DNA of 64,000 bases from Hyphomicrobiaceae bacterium (GCA_020442165.1 JAGRKV010000029.1:1-64000), one strand, 5' to 3'. Positions 45,097-56,207 are shown, counted from the first letter of the stretch. The notes: generated by a model not told the origin, from the letters alone. Translations and numbers: made by a program.

Positions 45097-46045
45097 CATT
45101 CTTGTCCAGAAACAGCACATTTTCTTCGAACTGCAACGCTTCCAACCGCGGCGGACTCAGCGTCGTCGCGTTCAGGCAGCGGTATCCGTGTCCCTCCAGG
45201 CGCTGGATGATGGCGCGGGCATCGAGCTTTTCATGCCGCTCTGGGTCGGTCAGCAGTTCGCAAAGGATCGGAACCTTGCGCCCCTTCTTCTCCAGGATCG
45301 TTTTCATCCCGTCGAAGCAATAGGACTCGTATCCCTCCACATCGATCTTGATGAGGCCGATGCGCTCGATGTCGATCTCGTGTTCGGCGAGATAGCTGTC
45401 GAGCGTGATGATATCGACTTCGATGCTCTCCGTCAGCCCCCTCTCGTGATCGAGAAATCCCGGCAGGACCGAGCTTGAACCGATGTTGGTATCGAAGTTG
45501 TTGTAGTTCTCCGGCGTCGGCTGCACGACCGCCATCGGCAGTTTCCCTGGCCGGTCGCCGCAAGCAACCGGGTTCGCGAACATGGAGAAATCAGGGTTGA
45601 GCCGGCGCAGGCCATCAACGGAACGGAAAAAGTCAGGCACCGGCTCGAATGCATGCACCTCGCCGCTGCGCCCTACCTTGGACAATGCGAAGGCCGACCA
45701 GTAGCCGATGTTTGCGCCGATATCGATGAAGATGTCGCCTGGCCGCAGCGTCCGGTGGAAGGATTCCTCCAGATACATCTCGTGCGTATGGAAATAGTAC
45801 TTCTGCGTGATCCGATGCATCGACAGGTCGACATCGAAGCGGACATCGCCGAACCGCGTTGTGGCAACGCCAGAAGGCGCACGCCTGAGCGCTTCCTCCA
45901 CGCGACGCATCACGATCCCAGGCGCACTGCGCGGCCTGGAATAGAGGACGTCGCGAAAGAAACGGAACGATTTGGCAGCGATCATCTGCAGCGCGCTCTC
46001 AGCCCTGTTGATACGAAAAATTATGGAAGGGCGGATGTTCGGCAA
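45092..46045 (-). CDS. FkbM family SAM-dependent methyltransferase
   Basis: A 317-residue Rossmann-fold methyltransferase. SAM-binding motif I is IFIDIGANIGYWSAF (about residues 106-120), followed by EVHAFEPVPDFF, and the C-terminal catalytic part includes IGLIKIDVEGYESYCF, the FkbM hallmark. Such enzymes O-methylate sugars of glycolipids, polysaccharides or natural products; no glycan cluster is adjacent, so the acceptor is unknown. It is divergent from cmk. A terminator overlaps its end. Confidence 0.88.
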   Translation of the reverse strand: MPNIRPSIIFRINRAESALQMIAAKSFRFFRDVLYSRPRSAPGIVMRRVEEALRRAPSGVATTRFGDVRFDVDLSMHRITQKYYFHTHEMYLEESFHRTLRPGDIFIDIGANIGYWSAFALSKVGRSGEVHAFEPVPDFFRSVDGLRRLNPDFSMFANPVACGDRPGKLPMAVVQPTPENYNNFDTNIGSSSVLPGFLDHERGLTESIEVDIITLDSYLAEHEIDIERIGLIKIDVEGYESYCFDGMKTILEKKGRKVPILCELLTDPERHEKLDARAIIQRLEGHGYRCLNATTLSPPRLEALQFEENVLFLDKNG

Positions 46046-46196
46046 ACTTTAGTGGCCGTTCAGGCCGGTGACAACAAACGCCCCAAACGCGATTAACACG
46101 CCCTGAAAGGATGACCGGCCTCGCCCCCTCTTGACCCGCGCGCCTTGCTCGGGCACTGCCAACGCGCAGCCAGATAGCGCAATGGGAAGCCAACCG

Positions 46197-46823
46197 ATGA
46201 TTATCGCCATCGACGGACCAGCGGCCTCGGGAAAGGGCACGCTCGCCCGGCGCATTGCCGCCCATTTTGGCTACCAGTGTCTGGATACCGGTCTACTTTA
46301 CCGCGCCGTCGCCCGCGATTTGCGCGCCGCCGGACAACCCCTCGACGACGTCAAGGCGGCGGAATGGGCTGCCAAATCCCTCGACCCCAGCACTCTGGAC
46401 GACCACGGACTGCGCGATCCGGGCGTCGGCGAGGCCGCCTCCGTGGTCGCGAAAATCCCCGAAGTACGCGCCGCCCTTCTTGCATTCCAGCGCGATTTCG
46501 CCGCCCAGGAGCCCGGCGCCGTGCTTGACGGCCGCGACATCGGCACCGTCGTCTGCCCTGATGCCGACGTGAAACTGTTCATCAACGCCAACGTCGAGGT
46601 GCGCGCCCGCCGCCGCTTCGAGGAATTGAAAAGTCGCGGCGAACCCGTCACTTACGAGCACGTTCTCGACACCATCAAGGCCCGCGATGCGCGCGATGCC
46701 GGCCGCGCCGACGCCCCCATGACAATTGCCGACGACGCCCTGTTGCTCGACACGACTGATTTGGCTATAGAAGCCGCATTCGACGCCGCTGTCGGATTGA
46801 TCATGAGGAAGATCGGCCGGTAG
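46197..46823 (+). CDS. cmk: (d)CMP kinase
   Basis: A 208-residue cytidylate kinase that phosphorylates CMP and dCMP. P-loop GPAASGKGT is at 7-15, followed by LDTGLLYRAVA (CMP binding), DGRDIGTVVCPDADVKLFI and RRRFEELKSRG. ATG at 46197 starts the conserved MIIAIDGP; GGGA about nine bases upstream supports it over ATG 46182. The cmk-rpsA order is conserved in alphaproteobacteria. The 236 bases up to rpsA hold no gene. Confidence 0.95.
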   Translation: MIIAIDGPAASGKGTLARRIAAHFGYQCLDTGLLYRAVARDLRAAGQPLDDVKAAEWAAKSLDPSTLDDHGLRDPGVGEAASVVAKIPEVRAALLAFQRDFAAQEPGAVLDGRDIGTVVCPDADVKLFINANVEVRARRRFEELKSRGEPVTYEHVLDTIKARDARDAGRADAPMTIADDALLLDTTDLAIEAAFDAAVGLIMRKIGR

Positions 46824-47059
46824 GGCTCGCGCGAAACGTGCGGCCCAAAACCTACCGGCGGGCAAGGTGCCCATCCAGCGGCCGGAAACCATCAATCGCA
46901 TGACGCCGGCAGGACCCTGCCCGCACGCAACCCGCGTGCGGCAAAGCCCGTTCAGCCCATGCATCAAACCCAATCAGCCGGATCGGCCGGAGCATCGACG
47001 CTTCGCGGCCCGGCATTCAGTTGTAGCCCCAACGGTAAGGGCCCCAAGAAGGAGCACGC

Positions 47060-48784
47060 ATGTCCGTCGAAGTAGCCAAAGAGATGAACCCCACGCACGA
47101 CGAGTTCGCCGCCATGCTGGCCGAGAGCCTCGCCAAGGATGATCTGGCTGAAGGCGAAGTGGTCAAGGGCAAGGTGATCGCCATCGAGAAGGACCTCGCC
47201 GTCATCGACGTCGGCCTCAAGATGGAAGGCCGCGTTGCCCTGAAGGAGTTTGGCGTTGGCGGCAAGCCGGCTGACCTGAAGCCCGGCGACGAGGTCGAGG
47301 TCTACCTGGAGCGCATCGAGAACGCGCTCGGTGAGGCTGTCCTGTCGCGCGAGAAAGCCCGCCGCGAGGAAAGCTGGAACCGCCTTGAGAAGCAGTTCGA
47401 GAAGGGCGAGAAGGTCCAGGGCGTCATCTATAACAAGGTCAAGGGCGGCTTCACGGTCGATCTCGACGGCGCCGTCGCCTTCCTTCCCGGCTCCCAGGTC
47501 GACATCCGCCCGGTGCGCGACATCGGCCCGCTGATGCATCAACCGCAGCCCTTCCAGATCCTCAAGATGGATCGCCGCCGTGGCAACATCGTCGTCTCCC
47601 GCCGCTCCGTGCTTGAAGAGACCCGCGCCGAGCAGCGCGCCGACATCGTTGCCCGCCTCGAGGAAGGTCAGGTCATCGACGGTCTGGTCAAGAACATCAC
47701 CGACTACGGCGCCTTCATCGACTTGGGCGGCATCGACGGCCTCCTGCACGTCACCGACATGGCCTGGCGCCGCGTCAACCACCCCTCCGAGATCCTCAAC
47801 GTCGGCGACACGGTCAAGGTGCAGATCATCCGCATCAACCCCGAGACCCAGCGCATCAGCCTTGGCATGAAGCAGCTGCAGTCCGACCCGTGGGAGGGCA
47901 TCGAAGCCAAGTATCCGGTCGGCATGAAGGTGACGGGCTCGGTGACGAACATCGCCGACTATGGCGCCTTCGTCGAGCTGGAGCCGGGCGTCGAAGGCCT
48001 CATCCACGTTTCCGAGATGAGCTGGACCAAGAAGAACATCCACCCCGGCAAGATCGTCTCCACCAGTCAGCAGGTTGACGTCCAGGTGCTTGAGGTCGAT
48101 CCGCAGAAGCGCCGCATCTCGCTTGGTCTGAAGCAGACCCAGGACAACCCCTGGGATGCATTCCTCGCCGCTCATCCCAAGGGCACCGAGGTCGAAGGCC
48201 CGATCCGCAACATCACCGAGTTTGGCCTCTTCATCGGCCTCGATGGTGGCGTCGACGGCATGGTCCACTTGTCCGACCTGGATTGGAACCGTCCTGGCGA
48301 CGAAGCCATCAAGGAGTTCAAGAAGGGCGACAACGTCCGTGCCGTGGTGCTCGATGTAGACAGCACCAAGGAGCGTATTTCGCTCGGCATCAAGCAGCTG
48401 GGCGGCGATCCGATCGACGCCATCGGCAAGTTCAAGAAGGGCGACACCGTCACATGCACCGTCGTTCAGGTGCAGGAGAACGGCATCGAAGTGAAGCTTG
48501 CCGACAGCGAGATCACTGCCTTCGTCAAGCGCTCCGACCTGTCGCGCGAGCGTTCCGAGCAGCGTCCTGAGCGCTTCAACGTCGGCGACAAGATCGATGC
48601 CGCGATCACCAACATCGACAAGGCCGCCCGTCGCGTTGCCGTGTCGATCAAGGCGCTCGAAATCGCCGAAGAGAAGAGTGCGGTTGCCCAGTACGGATCG
48701 TCGGACTCTGGTGCTTCGCTTGGCGACATCTTCAAGGCCGCCATCAAGAAGCGTGACGACAGCGACGAGGGCGACGAGGGCTGA
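47060..48784 (+). CDS. rpsA: 30S ribosomal protein S1
   Basis: A 574-residue ribosomal protein that brings mRNA to the 30S subunit. It contains six S1 domains in series, recognisable by repeated VKNITDYGAFIDLGG, VTNIADYGAFVELEPGVEGL and IRNITEFGLFIGLDGGVDGM segments and the linking RISLGMKQ/RISLGLKQ/RISLGIKQ motifs. Length is normal for alphaproteobacteria. AGGAG precedes the ATG. A strong terminator follows at 48867-48901. Confidence 0.97.
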   Translation: MSVEVAKEMNPTHDEFAAMLAESLAKDDLAEGEVVKGKVIAIEKDLAVIDVGLKMEGRVALKEFGVGGKPADLKPGDEVEVYLERIENALGEAVLSREKARREESWNRLEKQFEKGEKVQGVIYNKVKGGFTVDLDGAVAFLPGSQVDIRPVRDIGPLMHQPQPFQILKMDRRRGNIVVSRRSVLEETRAEQRADIVARLEEGQVIDGLVKNITDYGAFIDLGGIDGLLHVTDMAWRRVNHPSEILNVGDTVKVQIIRINPETQRISLGMKQLQSDPWEGIEAKYPVGMKVTGSVTNIADYGAFVELEPGVEGLIHVSEMSWTKKNIHPGKIVSTSQQVDVQVLEVDPQKRRISLGLKQTQDNPWDAFLAAHPKGTEVEGPIRNITEFGLFIGLDGGVDGMVHLSDLDWNRPGDEAIKEFKKGDNVRAVVLDVDSTKERISLGIKQLGGDPIDAIGKFKKGDTVTCTVVQVQENGIEVKLADSEITAFVKRSDLSRERSEQRPERFNVGDKIDAAITNIDKAARRVAVSIKALEIAEEKSAVAQYGSSDSGASLGDIFKAAIKKRDDSDEGDEG

Positions 48785-48866
48785 ACAATCAGCTCTCATC
48801 AACGAGCCGCATGTTCCTCCGCCTCCACGCCAGGCAATGGTGCTGAGGCCGGACACGACGACTGAG

Positions 48867-48901
48867 AAGCGCGCGGCAGCAATTGCCGCGCGCTTTTCGT
48901 T
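48867..48901 (+). terminator. Rho-independent terminator of rpsA
   Basis: A 12-base-pair stem, AAGCGCGCGGCA with TGCCGCGCGCTT around a five-base loop, followed by TTCGTTT. It lies 83 bases after the rpsA stop. Confidence 0.88.
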
Positions 48902-49034
48902 TCCCTCAAAGCCTCGCCGCACCCACCCACACAGTCCGTTGAACCCGCCGCGAAGCTTGGCTAGGGTATTGAAAGTCATTCTATATTAACCCCGTCGGCC
49001 ACTTGATTGGCCGAAACCGGAATGAGCAAAGGCA

Positions 49035-50003
49035 ATGATGCTGGAGACCGAAACCGTCCTTGACCGGCGCCGCATGCGCCGCCTTGTGTCGTTCTGGCGT
49101 GTCGCCGCCATCGCCGCCGGCGTGCTGGCAATCGGCGCATTGACCGTTTCAACCGGCGCCTTGGATGATCTGGGCGAGAAAAAGCATATCGCCCGCGTCT
49201 CCATCACCGGCACCATCACCGAAGATCGCAAACAGCTTGAGATGTTCGACAAGATCGCCAAGGACGACAAGGCGGTCGCGCTCATCGTCTTTGTCAACTC
49301 GCCTGGTGGCACGTCGACCGGAGGCGAAGCGCTCTATGAGGCCTTACGCAAGGTCGCCAAGAAAAAGCCCGTTGTCGGCCAGTTCGGAACGGTCGCGGCA
49401 TCCGCCGGCTATATCGTTGGCCTGGCGACCGACCATATTGTCGCCCGCGGCAACTCGATTACCGGCTCGGTGGGCGTGATTGCGCAGTGGCCCGAGTTCG
49501 CAGGCCTCCTGGATAAGGTCGGTGTCCGGTTCAACGAGATCCGCTCGGGTGAGCTGAAAGCAATCCCCTCGCCCTTTCAACCCCTGGACGAAAAAGGCCG
49601 CGCTGCCACCCAGGCGATGGTTGACGACAGCTACAAGTGGTTCCTCGATCTCGTCAAGGAACGCCGCAACGTCGATACCAAGGACGTCGCCGGGTTGGAA
49701 AAAGGTGCGGTATTCACAGGCCGCCAGGCACTGCGGCTGAAGCTGGTGGACGCTATCGGCGGGGAAACCGAGGTGCGCAGCTGGCTCAATGAAAAACACA
49801 ACATAGACAATGACTTGAAGATCGTTGACAAGAAGCCAGACAAGGAATCGACGCTTGAAACCTTGGGCCTGTCACGCTCGACCGCCCGCCAACTCGCCAC
49901 CGAATTGGTGCACGGGGCAGCCGACGCGCTGAATGGCGGGACCGGTGTCAATCCGTTGCGTCTTGACGGCCTCGTCTCTGTTTGGCAACCTTCAGAAAAT
50001 TGA
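49035..50003 (+). CDS. sppA: signal peptide peptidase SppA (short form, S49 family)
   Basis: A 322-residue membrane-bound serine protease that degrades cleaved signal peptides. One N-terminal transmembrane segment (about 19-40) anchors it. The catalytic Ser/Lys dyad is S123 ([11 protein letters not shown]) and K175 ([12 protein letters not shown]), both intact, with the oxyanion region VNSPGGT at 87-93. This is the short half-size type that works as an oligomer. A weak promoter (TTGGCT, then TATATT at 48982-48987) lies upstream. Confidence 0.93.
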   Translation: MMLETETVLDRRRMRRLVSFWRVAAIAAGVLAIGALTVSTGALDDLGEKKHIARVSITGTITEDRKQLEMFDKIAKDDKAVALIVFVNSPGGTSTGGEALYEALRKVAKKKPVVGQFGTVAASAGYIVGLATDHIVARGNSITGSVGVIAQWPEFAGLLDKVGVRFNEIRSGELKAIPSPFQPLDEKGRAATQAMVDDSYKWFLDLVKERRNVDTKDVAGLEKGAVFTGRQALRLKLVDAIGGETEVRSWLNEKHNIDNDLKIVDKKPDKESTLETLGLSRSTARQLATELVHGAADALNGGTGVNPLRLDGLVSVWQPSEN

Positions 50004-50038
50004 ATTATAACAAATACTTTTTTGGGAGGCTGCCAAAC

Positions 50039-50332
50039 GTGATCAAGTCCGAACTGATCCAGAAAATTGCCGCGGCAAACCCGCATCTTTATCACCGTGA
50101 CGTCGAGCGCATCGTCAACGTCATTTTCGACGAGATCGTTGACGCGCTGGCACGGGGCGACCGTGTCGAACTGAGGGGCTTCGGCGCCTTCACAGTCAAA
50201 CACAGACCAGCGCGCGAAGGCCGCAATCCGCGAACCGGCGACCCGGTGCCGGTGGAGGAAAAGTTCGTGCCCTTCTTCAAGACCGGCAAGGACTTGCGCG
50301 ACCGGCTCAATATCGATGGCAAGACCCTCTGA
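50039..50332 (+). CDS. ihfB: integration host factor subunit beta
   Basis: A 97-residue DNA-bending protein of the HU/IHF family. It starts at GTG 50039 ([11 protein letters not shown]), with GGGAGG about nine bases upstream; a longer frame starting inside sppA is not used. The signature [20 protein letters not shown] and the beta-arm [12 protein letters not shown] with the intercalating proline are present. It pairs with IHF-alpha. A TATAAC box in the end of sppA may give it its own promoter. Confidence 0.95.
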   Translation: MIKSELIQKIAAANPHLYHRDVERIVNVIFDEIVDALARGDRVELRGFGAFTVKHRPAREGRNPRTGDPVPVEEKFVPFFKTGKDLRDRLNIDGKTL

Positions 50333-50563
50333 CAGCCTGTCGTGGCAACGGTGTCGGCGCGGCAGGCCCATTGGTTGATGCCAAGCCGCGCTGCGCTACT
50401 TCGGACCGGTCCAGGTTCGCGCCCGCGGCGGTAAATGTCTTTGCCCTTCGAGAGGGTGGCAGCCGCGGCACGATCGGCTAATATTCCCTCGCTGCCCTGG
50501 CGCCGTTCGCGCCGATGAGTGCAGTTGGCACCAGTAGTTGCACCAACAAAGAGGCGAACGGCC

Positions 50564-50911
50564 GTGTTGAAGCGTATCACTCTGCTCCTGATAGCATTTC
50601 CAGTGGCTTTGCTGCTCGTCACGCTGGCAATAGCCAATCGCCACGTTGTGCGCCTGGTCCTCGATCCCTTCCGTCCAGAAGCTCCCGTGATCGCAATCGA
50701 CCTGCCGTTCTTCTATTACCTTTTCGGTGCTTTGCTCATCGGCGTCGTGGCCGGAGGTGCCGCTGTCTGGCTGAACCAAAGCCACTGGCGCCATACCGCG
50801 CGTCACCGCACGCAGGAAGCCCGCCGTTGGCACGCTGAAGCTGATCGCCTCAGTCGTGAGCGCGACGCTGAAGTTGGCCGCTCAAAGCAACTGGCAATTG
50901 CCGGCCATTGA
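50564..50911 (+). CDS. LapA-domain membrane protein
   Basis: A 115-residue inner-membrane protein with two helices (about residues 4-24 and 42-66) and a basic, helical cytoplasmic tail (RHRTQEARRWHAEADRLSRE). It matches the LapA/DUF1049 domain that in Escherichia coli links lipopolysaccharide assembly to LpxC turnover, but here no LapB is adjacent. GTG at 50564 (MLKRITLLL) has GAGG nine bases before it; an in-frame GTG at 50519 is less likely. The gene commonly lies between ihfB and trpF in this group. Confidence 0.8.
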   Translation: MLKRITLLLIAFPVALLLVTLAIANRHVVRLVLDPFRPEAPVIAIDLPFFYYLFGALLIGVVAGGAAVWLNQSHWRHTARHRTQEARRWHAEADRLSRERDAEVGRSKQLAIAGH

Positions 50912-51008
50912 ACTTGATCGGTGCAGCTCGCTGCTTCGAGGAGCCCCTCGCCCCGTCTGACGGAGCGTTGGTTCGCTTCCACCTTCATGGCTGAAGTTTA
51001 GATGCAGC

Positions 51009-51707
51009 ATGCCCTTCGAACAGGCTTTTTCATCCCTCGTATCCTACCTTGATGCCGCTGCTGTTGGCGTCTTCGCCATCACGGGCGCGCTGGTCGCGAG
51101 CCGCAAGGAGATGGATATTTTCGGCTTCGCGCTGCTCGGCACGGTGACGGGCGTTGGCGGCGGCACGATACGCGACCTGCTGCTTGGAACCGCACCCGTA
51201 TTCTGGGTCAAAAATCCTGTTTATGCCGCCATCGCGCTGACCGTGTCGGCAATTGTCTTCTTCGCGGCCCACATCCCGGAATCACGCTACCGGCTCATCC
51301 TGTGGCTCGACGCTGTCGGTCTCGCCCTCGTGTGCGTCGTTGGCGCCGACCGGGGACTTGCCGCCGGAGCAGGCGCCTTCATCGCCGTCGTGATGGGCGT
51401 TATCACCGCTGTCTTTGGCGGCATCATTCGCGATGTGCTCGGCGGCGAGAGCCCCGTCATCCTGCGCCGCGAGATCTACGTCATCCCCGCGCTGCTGGGT
51501 GCCATTGCATTTGTCGCGATGGTACACGCTGGCGCCGGCTACCCTCTCGCTGCAACGGCTGGTTTCGCAATCTGTTTCACGGTACGCGGACTGGCCCTCT
51601 ATTACGGCTGGTCACTTCCGCCCTATAAGTCGAGGCCGGGCCGGCAAGCCGATCAAGTTGCCCCACCGCCGCACCCCTCCGCAAAGGACAGTGGGAACGC
51701 ACAATGA
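51009..51707 (+). CDS. TRIC-type cation channel family protein (YadS/UPF0126)
   Basis: A 232-residue membrane protein with about seven helices arranged as two repeats. Each repeat carries a glycine-rich signature: GTVTGVGGGTIRDLLLG and GVITAVFGGIIRDVLGGESP. These define the bacterial trimeric intracellular cation channel (UPF0126) family. It was probably inserted between lapA and trpF in this lineage. Its stop overlaps the trpF start by four bases, so it is coupled to tryptophan genes with no evident functional link. Confidence 0.9.
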   Translation: MPFEQAFSSLVSYLDAAAVGVFAITGALVASRKEMDIFGFALLGTVTGVGGGTIRDLLLGTAPVFWVKNPVYAAIALTVSAIVFFAAHIPESRYRLILWLDAVGLALVCVVGADRGLAAGAGAFIAVVMGVITAVFGGIIRDVLGGESPVILRREIYVIPALLGAIAFVAMVHAGAGYPLAATAGFAICFTVRGLALYYGWSLPPYKSRPGRQADQVAPPPHPSAKDSGNAQ

Positions 51708-52363
51708 CCGACGCCAAGATCTGCGGCATAAAGACAAGCGAGGCGCTCGAAGCAGCACTTGCAGGCGGTGCAAACTTCATCGGTCTGGTTCTGCACGCCA
51801 AGAGCCCGCGCAACATGCCGGTCGAGACCGCCGCGGCGCTGGCCGCAATGGCGCGCGGCCGCGCCCACGTAGTCCTGCTGCTGGTGGATCCGACCGACGA
51901 GCGCCTAGCGGAAGTCATCCCCGCTGTCGCCCCCGATTTCATCCAGCTTCACGGTAGCGAGACGCCCGAGCGGGTCATGGCTATCCGCGCCGCCTACGCT
52001 ACACCCATCATCAAGGCCGTTGGCGTGCGCACCGAGCAGGAGGTGCGCAGTGCCATGGTCTACCTGAAGCCCGGAAAATGCGCCGATCTGTTACTGTTCG
52101 ACGCCAAGCCACCGGAGGGTGCCGACCGTACCGGCGGACATGGCATCCCCTTCGATTGGAGCATCCTTTCCGCCGTGCCCTTGGACACCCCCTATCTGCT
52201 GGCTGGTGGCCTGACACCGCAAAATGTGCGCGAGGCCGTCCGCTTGACCGGCGCACCCGCCGTTGATGTTTCGTCAGGCGTCGAGGCCGCGCCGGGCGAA
52301 AAGTCACCCGAACTGATCCGTGGCTTTCTTCAAGCGGTAAAGACCGCTATGGAGACCCTGTAG
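51704..52363 (+). CDS. trpF: phosphoribosylanthranilate isomerase
   Basis: A 219-residue TIM-barrel enzyme that performs the Amadori rearrangement of phosphoribosylanthranilate. Catalytic Cys7 lies in DAKICGIKT. Other conserved parts are [25 protein letters not shown], the catalytic Asp in [11 protein letters not shown] and the phosphate-binding [11 protein letters not shown] and [15 protein letters not shown]. It starts the trpF-trpB-trpA cluster; no trp leader or attenuator is seen. Confidence 0.95.
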   Translation: MTDAKICGIKTSEALEAALAGGANFIGLVLHAKSPRNMPVETAAALAAMARGRAHVVLLLVDPTDERLAEVIPAVAPDFIQLHGSETPERVMAIRAAYATPIIKAVGVRTEQEVRSAMVYLKPGKCADLLLFDAKPPEGADRTGGHGIPFDWSILSAVPLDTPYLLAGGLTPQNVREAVRLTGAPAVDVSSGVEAAPGEKSPELIRGFLQAVKTAMETL

Positions 52364-52436
52364 GGCTTTCCCCTGCTTAGACCTCGCGCTGGCGGCTGGG
52401 TGGCCGCCCGCCCGCTCGCAAATCGAAGGCAAGACA

Positions 52437-53693
52437 ATGACGACGACTTCCACCGCCGACGCCAAGGTCAACAGCTACCGTTCCGGTCCCGACGAGCGCG
52501 GACATTTCGGCCTGTTCGGTGGCCGCTTCGTCGCCGAAACGCTGATGCCGCTCATCCTCGATCTGGAGCAGGCCTACAACGACGCCAAGGCAGATCCCGC
52601 CTTCCATGCCGAGCTGGAAAACCTCAACACGTTCTACGCTGGCCGCCCCAGCCCGCTCTATCACGCCGAGCGCCTGACCGACTATTTCCGCCAGCAAAGC
52701 AAGACCGGTGGTGGCGCCAAGGTCTACTTCAAGCGTGATGAGCTGAACCACACCGGCTCGCACAAGATCAACAATTGCCTAGGACAGATCCTGCTTGCCC
52801 GCCGCATGGGCAAAACGCGCATCATTGCCGAGACCGGCGCTGGCCAGCACGGCGTCGCCGTCGCCACGGTATGCGCCCGCTTCGGCCTGCCGTGCGAGAT
52901 CTACATGGGTGCCACCGACGTCAAACGGCAATCACCCAACGTCGCGCGCATGTACATGCTGGGCGCCAAGGTGAACCCTGTCACTTCAGGCGCCGGCACC
53001 CTCAAGGACGCCATGAACGAGGCGCTGCGCGACTGGGTAACGAACGTCGAGAACACCTATTACATCATCGGCACCGCAGCCGGTCCCCATCCCTATCCCG
53101 AGCTGGTCCGCGACTTCCAGTCGATCATCGGCAAGGAAGTGCGCGAGCAGATGATGGCGGCTGAAGGGCGCCTGCCCGACACACTCGTTGCCTGCATTGG
53201 CGGCGGCTCCAACGCCATCGGCCTGTTCCACCCCTTCCTCGACGACAAAAATGTGAAGATCTTCGGCGTCGAAGCCGGCGGGCATGGCCTCGATGTTCCC
53301 AACGGACACGCGGCATCCATGAACGGCGGTGCGCCGGGTGTACTGCATGGCAACCGCACATACCTGCTGCAGGACGACGACGGCCAGATCCTGGAAGGCC
53401 ACTCGATCTCCGCCGGACTAGACTATCCAGGCGTCGGCCCCGAGCACTCCTGGCTGAAGGATACCGGCCGCGTCAAATATGTCTCCGTCACCGACAACGA
53501 AGCGCTGGAAGCATTCCAGCTCTGCGCCAAGCAGGAAGGCATCATCCCCGCGCTCGAGCCTGCGCACGCGCTGGCCCACGTCATGAAGCTCGCCCCGACA
53601 CTGCCCAAGGACGACATCCTCGTCATGAACATGTGTGGTCGCGGCGACAAGGACGTATTCGCCGTCGCCGGCTACCTCGGCATGACGATCTGA
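52437..53693 (+). CDS. trpB: tryptophan synthase beta chain
   Basis: A 418-residue PLP enzyme that condenses indole with serine. The Schiff-base lysine is K110 in [10 protein letters not shown]. The ammonium/serine site is [10 protein letters not shown], the PLP-phosphate loop [12 protein letters not shown], and the C-terminal part includes LSGRGDKD-like [10 protein letters not shown]. It belongs to the TrpB1 type that works with TrpA, encoded 105 bases downstream. Confidence 0.97.
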   Translation: MTTTSTADAKVNSYRSGPDERGHFGLFGGRFVAETLMPLILDLEQAYNDAKADPAFHAELENLNTFYAGRPSPLYHAERLTDYFRQQSKTGGGAKVYFKRDELNHTGSHKINNCLGQILLARRMGKTRIIAETGAGQHGVAVATVCARFGLPCEIYMGATDVKRQSPNVARMYMLGAKVNPVTSGAGTLKDAMNEALRDWVTNVENTYYIIGTAAGPHPYPELVRDFQSIIGKEVREQMMAAEGRLPDTLVACIGGGSNAIGLFHPFLDDKNVKIFGVEAGGHGLDVPNGHAASMNGGAPGVLHGNRTYLLQDDDGQILEGHSISAGLDYPGVGPEHSWLKDTGRVKYVSVTDNEALEAFQLCAKQEGIIPALEPAHALAHVMKLAPTLPKDDILVMNMCGRGDKDVFAVAGYLGMTI

Positions 53694-53798
53694 TCCAAAC
53701 GTCGCGCCATCCCACCGGTGCGACGCGCCACCAACCGAAACTTCGCGGTGCCACGGAGAACTCCTGATACGGCCCCGCCCAACTTGACTGCCGAGACC

Positions 53799-54623
53799 AT
53801 GACCGAGACCCGCATCGACCGCCGCTTTGCAAGCCTGAAATCCGAGGGCCGATCGGGCCTCGTCACGTTTGTGACAGCGGGCGACCCCGACTATGAAACC
53901 GCCGCCAAGATCCTGGCAGGCTTGCCTGCTGCAGGCGCGGACATCATCGAGTTGGGAATGCCCTTTTCCGACCCGATGGCCGATGGCCCCGCCATCCAGG
54001 CATCCTCGCTGCGCGCCCTGAAGGCCGGCCAGCGCATGACCAAGACGCTGGCGATGGTGGCCGACTTCCGCAAGACCGATAACGACACGCCGATCGTCCT
54101 GATGGGCTATTACAATCCCATCTACGTCTACGGCAACGAACGCTTCCTCGCCGATGCCGTGAAAGCCGGAGTGGATGGCCTGATCGTCGTCGACGTGCCG
54201 CCCGAAGCCGACGACGAGCTGTGCATTCCCGCACTTAACGCAGGGCTCAATTTCATCCGCCTTGCGACACCGACCACCGACGCCAAGCGTCTACCCAAGG
54301 TTTTGGCCAACACGTCCGGATTCGTCTACTACGTGTCGATCACCGGCATTACCGGCGCCGCCGCCCCGGATGCCTCCAAGGTTCATCAACAGGTCGCGCG
54401 CATCAAGGCCTCCACCACCCTGCCCGTGGCGGTCGGCTTCGGCGTCAGGACCGGCGAGCAGGCGCGCGCCATCGCCAAGGGTGCCGATGCCGTCGTTGTC
54501 GGCTCCGCACTCGTAACCGCGATCGAGAAATCTCTGGGAGAAGACGGCCGCGCCACTGGCAATACGGTCGCAGCCGTCCTAGATCTTGTGAAAGATCTGG
54601 CCGGGGCATTGCGTGCCGGCTAA
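53799..54623 (+). CDS. trpA: tryptophan synthase alpha chain
   Basis: A 274-residue TIM-barrel enzyme that cleaves indole-3-glycerol phosphate and channels indole to TrpB. The catalytic residues are E51 ([12 protein letters not shown]) and D62 ([10 protein letters not shown]). ATG at 53799 ([10 protein letters not shown]) is the family-typical start; the open frame upstream is not conserved. It is followed by accD, as in most alphaproteobacteria. Confidence 0.96.
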   Translation: MTETRIDRRFASLKSEGRSGLVTFVTAGDPDYETAAKILAGLPAAGADIIELGMPFSDPMADGPAIQASSLRALKAGQRMTKTLAMVADFRKTDNDTPIVLMGYYNPIYVYGNERFLADAVKAGVDGLIVVDVPPEADDELCIPALNAGLNFIRLATPTTDAKRLPKVLANTSGFVYYVSITGITGAAAPDASKVHQQVARIKASTTLPVAVGFGVRTGEQARAIAKGADAVVVGSALVTAIEKSLGEDGRATGNTVAAVLDLVKDLAGALRAG

Positions 54624-54823
54624 GCCGGTGCTCTGCCTGTCCAGGAGCGACGAAATAGCCGCTCAAGGATGCCCCGTTACCGGGCTAGACTGGGCGGCCC
54701 AATACCGTTGGGCGATTGCGCCAGGAGCGTTATTGTGCAACGCAGCATGGCGAGAGTGGCCATGGCAGGCGCAAAACACGCAGAACTGCCGCCTACGGTG
54801 ATGCTGCGAAGGAGCCTTCGAGC

Positions 54824-55933
54824 GTGAACTGGATCAACAACGTCGTCCGGCCGAAGATCCGGAGCTTCCTGACGACAAAGCGCGACGTTCCGGACAATCT
54901 CTGGGTCAAGTGCCCGGAGACGGGGCAGATGGTCTTCTACAAGGACCTTGAGGCCAATCAGTTCGTCTTTCCCGGTTCCGACCATCACGAACGCATGACC
55001 TCGCCGCAGCGCCTCATGCACCTGTTTGGAAGCGAAAATTACGCTGTCATCCCCAACCCGCCCGTGGCGCTCGACCCGCTCAAGTTCCGCGACGCCAAGC
55101 GCTACACGGATCGACTTAAGGATGCAAAGTCCAGGACCGAGCTTGATGACGCCGTCGTCATCGCGGAGGGCGACCTGGACGGAACCAACGTCGTCGTCGC
55201 CGTCCAGGACTTCCGCTTCATGGCAGGCTCGCTGGGCATGGCTGCTGGTGAGGCCGTCATCGCCGGAATGGAACATGCTGTCGGCAAGAAGGCGCCTTTC
55301 ATCCTGTTTGCCGCTTCGGGCGGTGCCCGCATGCAGGAAGGCATCATGTCGCTGATGCAGATGCCGCGCACGACCATTGCCGTGCAGCGCCTGCGCGACG
55401 CCCGCCTGCCCTACATCGTGGTGTTGACCGATCCGACGACGGGCGGTGTCACTGCATCCTATGCGATGCTGGGCGATATCCAAATTGCCGAGCCGGGCGC
55501 GCTCATATGCTTCGCCGGACCGCGCGTCATCCAGCAGACCATCAGGGAACAATTGCCCGACGGTTTCCAGCGCGCCGAGTACCTGCGCGACCACGGCATG
55601 GTCGACATGGTCATCCACCGCCACAAGCTGCGCGAAACGCTGGCCCGCCTGGTCCGGGTTCTGTCCCGCCCGCAATTGGCCAAGCAATCGGCAGCCAAAC
55701 AGCGCCAAGCCAAGGACCTCAACGGTAAGACACCGATCGCGATCGGCTCGTCCGACAGCGCCGGTGATGCAAAAGGCAACGTGGCGGCCGCACCAGCGGT
55801 CATCGAAGCCGAGCCGGTTGCGGATTCGGAGCGGTTTGATCCCGCGCGGCGGGCACGCGGCGGTGGGCCCGATGCACCGCCACCTGAAAAGCCAGCCAGC
55901 GACAAAACAGGCAAGCCCGCCGGCAAATCTTGA
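54824..55933 (+). CDS. accD: acetyl-CoA carboxylase carboxyltransferase subunit beta
   Basis: A 369-residue subunit making malonyl-CoA with AccA. It starts at GTG 54824, with AAGGAG upstream. The N-terminal zinc ribbon is degenerate: only C30 of the usual four cysteines remains ([17 protein letters not shown]), which I recall as typical of alphaproteobacterial AccD. The crotonase-like core has GGARMQEG and [17 protein letters not shown]. The last 70 residues form a Pro/Ala-rich disordered tail. Confidence 0.95.
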   Translation: MNWINNVVRPKIRSFLTTKRDVPDNLWVKCPETGQMVFYKDLEANQFVFPGSDHHERMTSPQRLMHLFGSENYAVIPNPPVALDPLKFRDAKRYTDRLKDAKSRTELDDAVVIAEGDLDGTNVVVAVQDFRFMAGSLGMAAGEAVIAGMEHAVGKKAPFILFAASGGARMQEGIMSLMQMPRTTIAVQRLRDARLPYIVVLTDPTTGGVTASYAMLGDIQIAEPGALICFAGPRVIQQTIREQLPDGFQRAEYLRDHGMVDMVIHRHKLRETLARLVRVLSRPQLAKQSAAKQRQAKDLNGKTPIAIGSSDSAGDAKGNVAAAPAVIEAEPVADSERFDPARRARGGGPDAPPPEKPASDKTGKPAGKS

Positions 55934-56207
55934 CCGCTGTTGTCCTTGCTGCCAAACCGCGCTAGAGCCAGAAAGACGGCGATGGATCCGGAAGCGGCGC
56001 CCATCGAAGGCATGAATTCAAACCGAAAAGCATCGTCTCGAACGCATGTCCGGTCTTGGCCTAATCCTGAATAGGCCGGATTTGCTTGAGGCCTTTCGAT
56101 GGGCCGAATACCGTGGCCCTGACGACCGGCCGGAACTGCGCATGCTTCGAAGTTCCGGAGTTCAACCCCTGTCCAGCCCTGCCTGGGATGTGGAGCACGA
56201 ATCAACG

